Assembly: GCA_020634455.1 (NCBI GenBank)
Contig: JACKBQ010000001.1
Coordinates: 930,001 to 994,000 of the forward strand
Reading direction: 5' to 3'
DNA: 64,000 nucleotides
Origin: Ardenticatenaceae bacterium
GTDB taxonomy: Bacteria; Chloroflexota; Anaerolineae; Promineifilales; Promineifilaceae
The position numbers were made by a program, and so were the translations under genes. The notes beneath the pieces are model-generated. The model saw only the letters and a program-made list of their open reading frames with translations, was not told where the DNA came from and ran no database searches. Every line of letters starts with the position of its first letter. Position 1 is the first letter of the stretch. Below, piece by piece: positions 24,663 to 33,904 of the stretch.

Positions 24663-25718
24663 ATGACAACACATCCAGAAGAGCAGGCGGTCAGCCGCCG
24701 GAACTTCATCAAGGCGGCGATGGTAACGGCCGTTGCCGCCTCAGCCACTGGCGCAGGCGCAGCCATCTACAACCAGAACCAGAACGCGGCGACCGTGATC
24801 ACCTCCGTACCCAATGGCATCGCACCCGTTGTGAGTACGGCCGTTCCCGCCCTCACCTCCCCCGACAGCGATCTGTTTACCCGCCTCGCCGCCGTTCAGG
24901 CCGAAAACGTGCGCCTGCAAGCCGCCCTAGACGCCGCCCAGCGCCAGCTAAGCAACCTGCAAACCAACAACCAAACGGCCGTCTCCGACAGCGAAACGCT
25001 CACCTTAGAGCTGGGTCAAGCCAACGAGCGGATTGGCATCCTGGCGGGGCTGATTGCCCTGTACGAACAGTTTGCAGCGGTGGATGTGGAAACGGCCGTT
25101 GCCGAAGGCTTTACCCACTTCACTGGCGAGGTCGAAGAGATGCTGGCGGAGATGCCCACGCTCTCCGAGAGCATCCAGATGGGGCGGCAGGCGTTGCAGA
25201 ATTTTGAATTGCAGGTGCCGGTGTTGGATAACGGCCGTCTCTGGCTCATTGACCATCTGGCCAAAATCGAAACCTATTTTGCGGCCGTGGAACGGTTGTT
25301 GTCAGAAGCGGTAGACCGCGTTGGCCCCTTCCTGCAAATGCTGACGGACTGGTTTGAAGGTGTGCGCAAATGGCTCCCCTTCGGCATCGGTCAAACGGCG
25401 GTGACCATCATGCAGTCCCTCACCACGCTCGTCATGGAAACGCCCAACACGCTCAGCGGCTTAAACAGTAACGTCGTGCAACCGCTCGACGTCTGGCTGA
25501 ACCGGGACCAAAACAACGAAACCGCCCTCAACCGCACGCTCATCACCCCCCTCCGCGACGGCCTCATGCCCAAAGCAGACAACGCTGTGAGCAAAGTGCA
25601 GCAGATGGACGCGACTTACAAAACTGTGCTGAAGGAACCTGTGGAAACGGCCGTTTCCAGCCAACGCGCCATTCGGGGATTAATTGTGGCTTACCGGGAG
25701 CAATACGGTATTCAGTAA
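24663..25718 (+). CDS. Tat-exported alpha-helical protein of unknown function
   Basis: About 351 residues. The N-terminus EEQAVSRRNFIKAAMVTAVA is a twin-arginine signal (SRRNFIK), so it is exported folded. A coiled coil follows (about 75-125, repeated 'QAENVRLQAALDAAQRQLSNLQ'-type heptads), then a mainly helical body with no enzyme motif. AGGAGA lies seven bases before the ATG at 24663, which decides against the ATG six bases upstream. The last codons and the stop come from an ATCGGT-type element. Five ACGGCCGT octamers translate here mainly as TAV. A role in the envelope is a guess. Confidence 0.75.
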   Translation: MTTHPEEQAVSRRNFIKAAMVTAVAASATGAGAAIYNQNQNAATVITSVPNGIAPVVSTAVPALTSPDSDLFTRLAAVQAENVRLQAALDAAQRQLSNLQTNNQTAVSDSETLTLELGQANERIGILAGLIALYEQFAAVDVETAVAEGFTHFTGEVEEMLAEMPTLSESIQMGRQALQNFELQVPVLDNGRLWLIDHLAKIETYFAAVERLLSEAVDRVGPFLQMLTDWFEGVRKWLPFGIGQTAVTIMQSLTTLVMETPNTLSGLNSNVVQPLDVWLNRDQNNETALNRTLITPLRDGLMPKADNAVSKVQQMDATYKTVLKEPVETAVSSQRAIRGLIVAYREQYGIQ

Positions 25719-25767
25719 TCGGTGAACGGATGACCGATTACCGTCCACCGATAACCGTTTACCGAAT
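25705..25767. repeat. ATCGGT/ACCGAT-type palindromic repeat
   Basis: TACGGTATTCAGTAATCGGT is loosely mirrored by GATAACCGTTTACCGAATCA. The stop codon TAA of the Tat-exported gene lies within it. Confidence 0.6.
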
Positions 25768-25807
25768 CACCTTGACACAACCCGCGCCCCGTCCCATACT
25801 TGCCGCC

Positions 25808-26554
25808 ATGCACATAGACATCCTCACCTTGTTCCCGGAAATGTTTCCGGGTTATCTAAACGAGAGCATCCTCAAACGGGCGCAGGCGGCGGGCTTGCTG
25901 CAAATTAACCTGCACAATTTGCGCGAGTACGCTACTGGCAAGCACCGCATCACCGATGAACCGCCTTACGGCGGTGGCGGCGGCATGGTGCTGAAGCCAG
26001 AGCCGATTTTTACCGCCGTTGAATCTCTAATCTCTAATTTCCAATCTCCCAATTTGCCCATCATTTTGCTAACGCCGCAGGGACGGCCGTTTACCCAAAC
26101 CGTCGCCCAGGAACTGGCTGCACACCCCCGGTTGCTGCTGCTGTGCGGCCGTTACGAAGGTGTGGATGAGCGCGTGCAGCAACATCTGGTCACTGATGAG
26201 ATTTCAATTGGCGATTTTGTGCTGACAGGCGGCGAACTGGCGGCGATGGTGCTGGTGGATGCGGTGGCCCGGCTACTGCCCGGCGTGCTGGGCGCAGAAG
26301 ATGCCGCAGAAGATGACAGCCACGCTACCGGTCTGCTGGAAGGCCCCCACTACACTCGCCCTGAAACATTCCGCAACTGGTCGGTGCCAGAGGTGCTGCG
26401 CTCTGGCCATGCCGCCAACATTGCCCGCTGGCGACGGCAGCAAGCGCTGCGCCGCACCTGGCAGCGCCGCCCAGACATGCTGCTCACTGCCACCCTCAGC
26501 GAGGAAGATCGCTGGTTTTTGGGCAAACTAGCCGCTGAACCCGGTAATCGGTGA
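25808..26554 (+). CDS. trmD: tRNA (guanine-N1-)-methyltransferase
   Basis: 248 residues, the family's usual length. It methylates G37 of tRNAs with G36, preventing frameshifts. The SPOUT trefoil-knot blocks are intact: LFPEMFPGYLNESIL at the N-terminus, DEPPYGGGGGMVLKPEP, LLCGRYEGVDERV, ISIGDFVLTGGELAAMVLVDAVARLLPGVLG. EGPHYTRP precedes the C-terminal helical domain. Residues about 73-85 (ESLISNFQSPNLP) are encoded by an AATCTCTAAT/CCAATCTCCC repeat in frame, in the loop before PQGRPF. The C-terminal codons and stop come from an ATCGGT-type element. The start is the ATG that gives the standard MHIDILTLFPEMF. Confidence 0.97.
   Translation: MHIDILTLFPEMFPGYLNESILKRAQAAGLLQINLHNLREYATGKHRITDEPPYGGGGGMVLKPEPIFTAVESLISNFQSPNLPIILLTPQGRPFTQTVAQELAAHPRLLLLCGRYEGVDERVQQHLVTDEISIGDFVLTGGELAAMVLVDAVARLLPGVLGAEDAAEDDSHATGLLEGPHYTRPETFRNWSVPEVLRSGHAANIARWRRQQALRRTWQRRPDMLLTATLSEEDRWFLGKLAAEPGNR
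26024..26062. repeat. AATCTCTAAT/CCAATCTCCC half-element inside trmD
   Basis: GAATCTCTAATCTCTAATTT then CCAATCTCCCAATTTGCC matches the right half of the GGAGATTGG family at 35387-35449 and 60847-60916. It is translated in frame. Confidence 0.6.
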
Positions 26555-26644
26555 GCAGTGGTCGGTAATCGGTAGAGAATCTCCGTTACTTTTGAGCTAA
26601 ATTACTCACTGACCTACTGATTACCGATTACGGATAACCGACAA
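26538..26644. repeat. ATCGGT/ACCGAT-type palindromic repeat
   Basis: GGTAATCGGTGAGCAGTGGT on the left is mirrored by TACTGATTACCGATTACG and GATAACCGACAACGG on the right. It contains the trmD stop codon and ends 12 bases before the next start. Confidence 0.65.
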
Positions 26645-26656
26645 CGGGAGACCAAC

Positions 26657-27727
26657 ATGCGCAGCTTTTTACGATTTTTAGCAGGGATTGTGGCCATCTT
26701 TTTTGTGATTACGGCCGTTCTCGCCCTGTTCCTCACCAATTTATTCACTGTCATTGCCAACCGCGAACTCATTAAAGACTCTCTGGCCGATCTTGACAGC
26801 CTGGTTGTGGAAACGGTGCCCACCTTTGTGGCCCAAACGCTAGAACAGCAAGCACAAGAGCGCGGCCTGGCCCCCATTAATCTGGATGAAGAGCTGTTGC
26901 AGCAATCCATGGAAACGCTATTGCCCCCTGGCTGGATTGACAAGCAGGCAGATACGGCCGTAGACACTGTTTACAACATGCTGGAAAGTGGTGATCTGGA
27001 AAATGCCCAGCTGGAAATTGACGCCACCCCCATCCTGGATCGCTTTCGCGGCGAGCCAGGTCAGGCCGTCGTGAACAACATCGTCGCCAGCCTGCCAGTC
27101 TGCACCCAACCCGTCAACCCCGCCGAACTGCTAGGGCCAGAGGTCACCATCCCCGACTGCCTGCCGCCCGGCGTGCCTACCGAACAAGTTAGCCAGGAGG
27201 TGCATCTGCGGCTGGTGCAGGCGCTAGACAGCAATCCACAACTCACCAAAGAGTTTGGCGTATTGCGCGTACCGCTCTTTTCGCCAGAACAGCAGGCCCA
27301 AAATGAAGAGTTGGTGCAGGCACGGGATCAACTGTTGCGTTTGCAGCGTACCTTTGCCTTTATGCAGCAGTGGGGCTGGCTGCTTTGGCTGCTGCCGTTT
27401 AGCTGCCTGCTGCTCATCACGCTGTTGGCGGTGCGGTCGTGGTCTGAGTGGGGGCTGTGGTGGGGTTGGCCGATGGCGGGAACGGCCGTAATCGTTCTGT
27501 TCATCAGCCTTATTTTTCCAGCAATTACCACGCTTTTGCTGCGTCAGCTCCCCGCCGACCCCACAGTGCTGGCAGGTTCGGTGCAGCTAACGGGGGTAAG
27601 AATGGTAACGGCCGTAACAGACACCTGGCTCAATCGCGTCAACGTGCAGGCCGCCATCATGTTTGTGGTTGGTATATTGTTTTTACTCTTGGGGTTTGTT
27701 ACCAGAAAAAGAGAAGCAAACTGGTAA
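26657..27727 (+). CDS. Multi-pass membrane protein of unknown function
   Basis: 356 residues. One N-terminal helix (LAGIVAIFFVITAVLALFL), a long extracytoplasmic region (about 35-235) with two Cys (PVCTQP, PDCLPPG) that may pair, then helices near 240-262, 275-297 and 330-350 with a basic C-terminus. I recognise no catalytic motif or family. GGGAGACC lies just before the ATG. It shares the strand with trmD but is separated from it by a palindromic element. Function not assigned. Confidence 0.7.
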   Translation: MRSFLRFLAGIVAIFFVITAVLALFLTNLFTVIANRELIKDSLADLDSLVVETVPTFVAQTLEQQAQERGLAPINLDEELLQQSMETLLPPGWIDKQADTAVDTVYNMLESGDLENAQLEIDATPILDRFRGEPGQAVVNNIVASLPVCTQPVNPAELLGPEVTIPDCLPPGVPTEQVSQEVHLRLVQALDSNPQLTKEFGVLRVPLFSPEQQAQNEELVQARDQLLRLQRTFAFMQQWGWLLWLLPFSCLLLITLLAVRSWSEWGLWWGWPMAGTAVIVLFISLIFPAITTLLLRQLPADPTVLAGSVQLTGVRMVTAVTDTWLNRVNVQAAIMFVVGILFLLLGFVTRKREANW

Positions 27728-27744
27728 AAAATTGTCAAAAAGCT

Positions 27745-27809
27745 GTCATTCCCGCGAAAACGGGAACCCATTGCACACACAAATGGATTCCCGTCTGCGC
27801 GGGAATGAC
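27745..27809. repeat. GTCATTCCCGCG...CGCGGGAATGAC inverted element
   Basis: GTCATTCCCGCGAAAACGGG with AACCCATT is mirrored by AATGGATTCCCGTC and GCGCGGGAATGAC. It lies between convergent genes and may end both transcripts, though no T run follows. Confidence 0.7.
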
Positions 27810-27825
27810 AAACTACCAGTGAGTT

Positions 27826-30273
27826 TTACGGCAGCGGAATAACGACAAATTTCTCGAATCCCGTCGCTTCCCCTTCAATTTCATGGTCAAAGTAATAGGC
27901 CGTCATCACTTCAACATCCCCGGAATCAACATTGTTAGACAAATCCAGCTTGGCGATGAAAACATCATTCACAAAAAAGTAGCCCACATTGCCCCAAGCA
28001 AACACCAGTAGCCGATTTTGCTCATTTGCACCCAAATTCAGGTTAGTTAGGGTGCCTTCAGCCACCGTGACCTCATTGTCGGTGCTGCCCTGACGGTCAG
28101 CCAGTTGCCAATCACCTTCAGAGGCAACCACCAGCCAATATTTGAACGAGCCATTGCTGCGCAACGAGAAACCATAATCCCAATCATTCACCGAAGCGGC
28201 AAACGGATTGGTAAAGGTGGCTTCCGCGATAAAGTTCACCTGATCCACGTCAGCGCTTTCCAGCTTAATGAGATCGTCAAGGGCGTGGGGCAATTCGCCA
28301 TCGCTTGGGCCAGAGGCTGGGGCAATAGGCCACAAGCCAAAGCCACGGTAGGGGGTTGCCTCACCATTGATTTCGTTGGAACCATAAAAACCGGTGCCCA
28401 AGGCAATGTCGCCGGAGTTGGTTCGTGAAGAAAGGTCTAATTGATCCACAAATTCGCCATTCAGGAAGAAGAAACCTAAATTGCCCACAGTCACCAAATC
28501 AAGCTGGTTAGACCCACCGCTACTCAGGTCCAAAAGCCGGGAAACGTCCCCATCTTGTAAAAAGTTGTCGGTGCCGGGCGTACGGTCGTTTAGTATCCAC
28601 TCACCATCGGAGCGCACCACCAGCCGCATCTCGTCATCCACATCGCTTTGGCGGAAGATGAGGCCAAAATCCCAACTGCCTGTGCTGGCGCTATAAGGAT
28701 TCACCATATCAACTCGCATAACAAAGTCAGCGGGGGAGGCATCAGCATACACCGTTTCGATGAAGTCGTCGTCATCATGAAGCATAGTGCCATCTACTGG
28801 GCCATAAATCGCAGCGAGGCTACCGCGTGGTGGCGGTGGGGGTAGTTCAGTGGGGGGAGCAGCCGCAGCGCGGGTCATTTCGGCGCTTTGGCGAGTGGCT
28901 AAAGCATTTGGTGTGGGTTCGGCCAAAACTGCTGTCGGCGGCGGTGGTTGGGTAGGCAACACGGCCGTTTCCGTGGGCATCTCGGTAGGTATAGCCGTAG
29001 GCTCAACAGCTGCCTCTTCAGTTTCCCGTGCGGCAATTGCTGCGGCGGTCGCTTCTTCGTCAACCGGATCTTCTTCATCTTCTTCCGGTTGGGGCGTGTT
29101 GGTGGGGTCATCTCCAAAAGCAAAGCCGCCATCAGAAAGGGCAGAGTACGCCGCGTAAGCTCCGCCAATGCATAAAAGGACAATCACCGCAATCACGCCC
29201 CAAATCCATTTGGGCACACCACCGCTGCTGGTTTGCATTTGCGGCGTGGCAGTTGACGTGGGGAAGCTAACTGGCCCGGTGCTGCGGCCCACAGGCGGCG
29301 GTGGCGGCGGCACTGCCGGGGTAGAGGTGGCAGTTTCCAGGGGAACGGCCGTTGTGCGAGCAGGGGTCACAGGCGGTGGTGCAGGTTCATCCAGCAGCTC
29401 CGCCTGCATTTCACTCAGCCCGGCTTCCAGTTTTTGCATGGTTGGCTTTTCCAGGCCGCGTTCCGTAACGGCCGTCAGCGCCGTGGAGAGGTCAGTGGCC
29501 GAGGAAAAACGTTCGTTCCGCTCTTTAGCCATCGCCTTGTTGATGATTTCGTTGCAAGCGGGCGGCAAATCGGGGCGTACCGTCAAAATTTCGGGGATGG
29601 GGTCCATGACGTGCTTCATCATCATGCGGGCCGGCGTGTCGGCATCGTACGGGGTGTTGCCGGTGAGCATTTGGAAGAGAATGACACCGAGGGCGTAAAT
29701 GTCGGAACGGCCGTCTAGCTGCTTGTCGCCATACACTTGTTCCGGGCTCATGTAGGTGGGCGTGCCCACCAAACTGCCGCTGGCCGTCAGCGCATTGGTG
29801 GATGAGGAGACATGCACAATGCCAAAATCGGCCAAAAACGCATCGCCATACTGGTCAAAAAGCACGTTGCTGGGCTTGAGGTCACGATGAATGATGCCCA
29901 TGCTGTGGGCCCGATCCAGTGCCGAACCAAGACGCTTGAGAATAACGGCCGCTTCATCAATGGCAATAGGCCCCTGCGCCAGGCGATCTGACAATGAACC
30001 ACCCGTCATCAGACGCATCACCAAAAACGGCTGGCCATCTTCCTCGCCAAAATCGTACACGGGCACAATGGCGGGATGTTCCAACGTGGCGATGGTTTTG
30101 GCCTCACGGGTAAAGCGAGCGCGAAATTCCGCCTCGTGCATAAATTCACGGGGCAGCATTTTTAGCGCCACGGTGCGCTCAAAGCGAGGATCGTACGCTT
30201 CATACACGGTGGCCATGCCGCCGCGCCCAATCTCTTGTTTAATTTCGTAACGGCCGATTTTGTCTGGAGTCAT
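27826..30273 (-). CDS. PknB-type serine/threonine protein kinase with duplicated extracellular domain
   Basis: 815 residues. The kinase domain (1-270) has IGRGGMATVYEAY, VALKML, IHRDLKPSNVLF, LADFGIVH and TPTYMSPEQVYG, so it should be active. A proline-rich, ETAV/PT-rich linker surrounds one membrane helix (WIWGVIAVIVLLCIGGAYAA, near 360). Outside there are two homologous domains (about 500-650 and 665-815), each with a 'DWxFGLIFR..' / 'DWDYGFSLR' strand, a 'GEWILNDR' / 'GDWQLADR' turn and 'GNLGFFFLNGEFVDQLDLS' / 'GNVGYFFVNDVFIAKLDLS', resembling concanavalin/LamG-like sugar-binding folds. It probably senses an extracellular ligand and signals by phosphorylation. It lies downstream of the RsbU gene with a 316-base gap. 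Confidence 0.93.
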   Translation of the reverse strand: MTPDKIGRYEIKQEIGRGGMATVYEAYDPRFERTVALKMLPREFMHEAEFRARFTREAKTIATLEHPAIVPVYDFGEEDGQPFLVMRLMTGGSLSDRLAQGPIAIDEAAVILKRLGSALDRAHSMGIIHRDLKPSNVLFDQYGDAFLADFGIVHVSSSTNALTASGSLVGTPTYMSPEQVYGDKQLDGRSDIYALGVILFQMLTGNTPYDADTPARMMMKHVMDPIPEILTVRPDLPPACNEIINKAMAKERNERFSSATDLSTALTAVTERGLEKPTMQKLEAGLSEMQAELLDEPAPPPVTPARTTAVPLETATSTPAVPPPPPPVGRSTGPVSFPTSTATPQMQTSSGGVPKWIWGVIAVIVLLCIGGAYAAYSALSDGGFAFGDDPTNTPQPEEDEEDPVDEEATAAAIAARETEEAAVEPTAIPTEMPTETAVLPTQPPPPTAVLAEPTPNALATRQSAEMTRAAAAPPTELPPPPPRGSLAAIYGPVDGTMLHDDDDFIETVYADASPADFVMRVDMVNPYSASTGSWDFGLIFRQSDVDDEMRLVVRSDGEWILNDRTPGTDNFLQDGDVSRLLDLSSGGSNQLDLVTVGNLGFFFLNGEFVDQLDLSSRTNSGDIALGTGFYGSNEINGEATPYRGFGLWPIAPASGPSDGELPHALDDLIKLESADVDQVNFIAEATFTNPFAASVNDWDYGFSLRSNGSFKYWLVVASEGDWQLADRQGSTDNEVTVAEGTLTNLNLGANEQNRLLVFAWGNVGYFFVNDVFIAKLDLSNNVDSGDVEVMTAYYFDHEIEGEATGFEKFVVIPLP

Positions 30274-30589
30274 AACAGTTTCTTTTGATTGAAAAAGTTG
30301 ATAGAAGCTTACTGAAAACGGTTCACAGCGGGTGTTGGTTCCCAGCCGATTCAGTATTTGTATAGGGTATTGGTTTAACCCAGAAAATTCAAGACTCTAA
30401 TTTACAATATTTTGGTCAAAAATGAATGAAACGGCCGTAAATTTCACCAAGCCGCTCGATTATCAACCAAAATTGACCTTCTTTTACCAATCCAAAGTTG
30501 GGCGAGGCAGGTGGTAACGAGGCAGTTCGCTCTTCATTTTCATTTTCCACCTGCCTGGCCCCTATTTACCACTTTTCACTTTTTACTTA
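30274..30589. other. Gap of 316 bases upstream of the protein kinase
   Basis: No gene is seen. It holds one ACGGCCGT octamer, a GGGCGAGGCAGGTGG element (30500-30564) and short CACTTTTTAC direct repeats at its left-hand end near the RsbU stop codon. The kinase promoter is presumably here. Confidence 0.5.
30500..30564. repeat. GGGCGAGGCAGGTGG...CCACCTGCCTGGCCCC element
   Basis: This matches the second hairpin of the twin 174-bp repeats that flank the transposase at 45629-46165, so it looks like a solo, transposase-less copy. Confidence 0.65.
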
Positions 30590-33547
30590 TCACTTTTTAC
30601 TTGCCCCCCACTCATCACGTTTTACCACAACTAGCGTAATGTCATCAAACTGGGCGGTATCGCCAGCATGGTCTTGAATGGCGCTGGTGATGCAGTGGGC
30701 AATGCGGCTGGCGTCGCCGTGCGGCAGCAAGTTTACCGCCTGCTCCAGCCGGGTGAGGCCAAATTCGTCCATATCTTCATTCATCGCCTCGGTGACGCCA
30801 TCGGTGTACAGCAGCAGGGTGTCGCCCGGCAAAAATGGAATGGTGGCGGTCTCGAATTCAACATCCGGCAACACGCCCAGCGCCATGCCATGCTCGGTTA
30901 GCAGGGTGCTGCTGCCGTCGCGGCGCACCAGCAAGGGCGGGTTGTGACCGGCGTTGGCGTAATGCATTTGCCCGGTTTCTGGTTGCCAAATGGCGTAAAA
31001 AATGGTCACGAACAGATCGGATTGGGTGTCCTGATCAATAATTTCGTTGGCGCGGGCGAGCGCTTCGGCCGGGTCGCCCCGGCTGATGGCCACAGCTCGC
31101 AAAATGGTGCGGCACAGGGCCATGAACAGCGCGGCGGGGATGCCCTTATCGGCCACGTCGGCCACAACAATGCCCCAACTGCCATCTCGCAGGGGAATGA
31201 AGTCGTAAAAATCGCCGCTTACCTGACGGGCAGCTTGCCAGTAGCTGGCAACGGTGCAGCCGGGAATGTCTGGGTTGCCATTGGGCATGAGGCTGGCCTG
31301 AATGCCACGCGCCACGTCCAGTTCGCGCTCTAGCCGGGTGCGCTCGGCGGCTTCCTGATAGAGGTGGTGGTTGAGTACGGCCGTTGCTGCCTGATGCGCT
31401 ACCCCAGTGAGAATGTTGAGCCGACGATTGCTGAGGGAACGGCCGTTTTCCATCAACGACCCGATCACCATTGCCCCCACCAACTGCCCCCGCGCATTCA
31501 AAGGAAAACCAAACGCCTGCTCGGTGCCCAGCACTTTTTCCAGCCAAGGGGGTAGTTGAATCACGAAATAAGTGCCGGTGGGCGATAGCGAATCGGCCAG
31601 TTTGGGGGTGATGTCGTCAAATTCGTCCTGATCCAGCGCCAACGTTTCCAGCAGGCCGCGCCCCATTTCGTTGATGCCAAAACTGGGGCCGGGCCAAAAC
31701 TGCTGCCGCTCCTCGTCCCAGATGAGGATGATGCAACTTTCCACACCGACCAGCATGGGCACCAGTCGGGCGATGGTGTCTAAAATTTCGTTTAGCTCGA
31801 TGAGGCTGTTGACGGCGGCGGCTACCTGAAACAGCGCGGTGTTGACCCACGCTTCTTCTTGCTGGGCGTTGCGCAGGTGCCAATTTTCCAGCCCACGCGC
31901 CAACTGCTGGCTGATGCTGTCCAACAGCTCTTCGCGGCGGCCGGGGGTTTGCAGCACGTCGGCGTGGTCGTGGTCTGGTTCATCGCCGCTGACCACCATC
32001 ACACCCATGATCTCGTTGAGCGTGTTCACCGGGAGCAGCGCCAGTTTTTTTGGCGGCTGCTTATCTTCCAGGTGACGCAGCCAGGCGGGCACTTTTTGGG
32101 TAACGATGCGCTCCTGGCCGACGTGGACGGCATCCAGCGCGGGCCAATCGCCAATTTTCAGGCGTTGTTCGGCAATGAGCGCCGCCCCTTTTGGCGTAAA
32201 CCCGACGCTGTAGCTACCTCGGTAAACGGCCGTTTCCTCATCCCACAGCAGAATAACGCAAAATGGCACCCCGGCCAGCATCGTGGTCAGGCGGCTAACG
32301 GCCGTAAGAATCTCATCCAGATCGGCGCTGCGGCTGACCGCTTCGGCCACCTGCAACTGGGCGGTGGAGAGCCACGCCTGCTCCCGCTGGCGAGCCAACT
32401 GGCGCAACTTGCTGATGGAAATGGCAATTTCGGAGGCAAGAGCCTCCAGCGTCATCTTCTCGATGCGGGTGAAGATGCCCGCTTTGGGACTTTGCACGTC
32501 CAGCACGCCAACCACCTCGCCATCTACAATGAGCGGCAGGGCCATTTCAGAGCGGGTGCTGTTTTCTAGCGGATTGTCGTGGGCGATGAACAGCTCATCT
32601 TCTGTGGTGTTGTTGCTGATGATGGTTTGTTGGGTGAGAACGGCCGTGCCAATCAGCCCCTGCCCCGGCGGAATGCGCCAATCCTCGGTGAACACCTCTG
32701 GCCCGCTGCTGGCCTGGATCACAATCTCGCCCGTGACCGGGTCAATGCCAAAAATAGACACCAGATGAAACTCAAACGTCTCTTGCGTCAGCTTGACCAC
32801 CTGGCTAAAAATCTCATCCTGATTTTTTACTTTGCTAATTTCCAGCCCAATCTGCCCCACCAGTTCCAGATGGGCGGCGCGGCGACGCTCTTGGGCAAAC
32901 AGTTGGGCGTGGGCAATGGCGGCGGCGGCCTGGTTGGCCAAAATGGTCAGGCGGCGCAAATCTTCTTCGGTAAAACGGCCGGGTTGGGCACTTTGGGCAG
33001 CCACAATGCCGATGGTGTCGCTGCCGCTAACCAGGGGAATGAAGAGGGCTGAACGAGGCGGCGAATTGCTGATGTAGCGGGGGCGAGCGGGCAGGCTGTC
33101 CAGTTCGCGCTCAAAGTCGCGCACCAGCAGCGGCTGCTTGGAGGTGCGCACCCAGCTAATGATGCCTCCCTCTTCGCTAAGATCGAAAGTTTGGGGTGTT
33201 TCCTGGCGGGTGCCGCGAATTTTCCAGTAGAGGATGTGGTATTCGGTTTCTTCGAACAGCCCCACCTGGAAAGTGCGGTTGTCTATCACCTGCCCGGCTT
33301 CATTGGCGATGAGTTCTGCCAGAGCGTCTACGTCTAGCTGGGCGGCGACCAGGGCACGACCAGCGGCGCTGAGTGCTTCTAGCTCGGTTATGCGCTGAAT
33401 GAGCAGTTGGCGGGAGCGGTAACGGCGCAGCAAAATGTAGGCGGAGAGGATCAGCGCGATCACCAGCAAGGCAAATGAAATAGACGGCCATGAAAGACCG
33501 TCCATTGCCTGCCCAAAAATCAGCGCATTTACGGGAAACTGTGCCAT
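30590..33547 (-). CDS. RsbU-type PP2C phosphatase with membrane anchor and GAF domains
   Basis: 985 residues. One N-terminal membrane helix (SISFALLVIALILSAYILL), four GAF-like sensory domains in series (about 55-215, 225-375, 390-560, 575-730), then a SpoIIE/PP2C phosphatase from about 745 with QASLMPN, QVSGDFYDF, VADVADKGIPAALFM, LLLYTDGVTEAMN and QFDDITLVVV, which carry the metal-binding aspartates. Such enzymes dephosphorylate STAS anti-anti-sigma proteins and so release sigma factor. It follows STAS and RsbW genes in one operon (12 bases after the STAS gene), so these are the probable substrates. Confidence 0.93.
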   Translation of the reverse strand: MAQFPVNALIFGQAMDGLSWPSISFALLVIALILSAYILLRRYRSRQLLIQRITELEALSAAGRALVAAQLDVDALAELIANEAGQVIDNRTFQVGLFEETEYHILYWKIRGTRQETPQTFDLSEEGGIISWVRTSKQPLLVRDFERELDSLPARPRYISNSPPRSALFIPLVSGSDTIGIVAAQSAQPGRFTEEDLRRLTILANQAAAAIAHAQLFAQERRRAAHLELVGQIGLEISKVKNQDEIFSQVVKLTQETFEFHLVSIFGIDPVTGEIVIQASSGPEVFTEDWRIPPGQGLIGTAVLTQQTIISNNTTEDELFIAHDNPLENSTRSEMALPLIVDGEVVGVLDVQSPKAGIFTRIEKMTLEALASEIAISISKLRQLARQREQAWLSTAQLQVAEAVSRSADLDEILTAVSRLTTMLAGVPFCVILLWDEETAVYRGSYSVGFTPKGAALIAEQRLKIGDWPALDAVHVGQERIVTQKVPAWLRHLEDKQPPKKLALLPVNTLNEIMGVMVVSGDEPDHDHADVLQTPGRREELLDSISQQLARGLENWHLRNAQQEEAWVNTALFQVAAAVNSLIELNEILDTIARLVPMLVGVESCIILIWDEERQQFWPGPSFGINEMGRGLLETLALDQDEFDDITPKLADSLSPTGTYFVIQLPPWLEKVLGTEQAFGFPLNARGQLVGAMVIGSLMENGRSLSNRRLNILTGVAHQAATAVLNHHLYQEAAERTRLERELDVARGIQASLMPNGNPDIPGCTVASYWQAARQVSGDFYDFIPLRDGSWGIVVADVADKGIPAALFMALCRTILRAVAISRGDPAEALARANEIIDQDTQSDLFVTIFYAIWQPETGQMHYANAGHNPPLLVRRDGSSTLLTEHGMALGVLPDVEFETATIPFLPGDTLLLYTDGVTEAMNEDMDEFGLTRLEQAVNLLPHGDASRIAHCITSAIQDHAGDTAQFDDITLVVVKRDEWGASKK

Positions 33548-33559
33548 TGGTATGATTTT

Positions 33560-33904
33560 TTAATTAGCGGCCAAGCCATCCTGGGCCGTTTGGCGGTCTG
33601 GAAAGATTTGGAAAAGTTGGTCGAAACCAACCATGCCGAAGATTTCTTGCAAACGGCCGTTTAACCCACACAGCACCAAATTCCCTTCTTGCTGTCGGGC
33701 TTTGCGCCAGCCAGTTACCAGCGTGCGCAACCCACCGCTATTGATGTAGTTGGTTTGGCTCAGATCAACAATGAGTTTGCTGTTACCGTCGTCCAGCAGA
33801 GTGGTGAGCTGTTGTTCCAGTTCTTGGTTCAGGGTTTGGTCGAGACGGCCGTTTACCCCCACCAACCATATTTCGTCAGCCAACGCTTCTTGCCAGATGT
33901 TCAT
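33560..33904 (-). CDS. STAS-domain anti-sigma factor antagonist
   Basis: 114 residues. ELWLVGVNGRLDQTLNQELE-like first strands (WLVGVNGRLDQT) and DLSQTNYINSGGLRTLVTGW hold the family's phosphorylation site, with Ser in 'INSGGLR'. It should bind the RsbW protein encoded by the overlapping upstream gene when dephosphorylated. Its ATG overlaps the RsbW stop codon by four bases and the phosphatase gene follows 12 bases later, so three genes are tightly coupled. Confidence 0.9.
   Translation of the reverse strand: MNIWQEALADEIWLVGVNGRLDQTLNQELEQQLTTLLDDGNSKLIVDLSQTNYINSGGLRTLVTGWRKARQQEGNLVLCGLNGRLQEIFGMVGFDQLFQIFPDRQTAQDGLAAN

Noticed and set aside
24468..24674. Short open frame in the gap before the Tat-exported gene
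   Set aside because: Largely a translation of the CCACAGAGG palindrome, on the opposite strand to the real gene.
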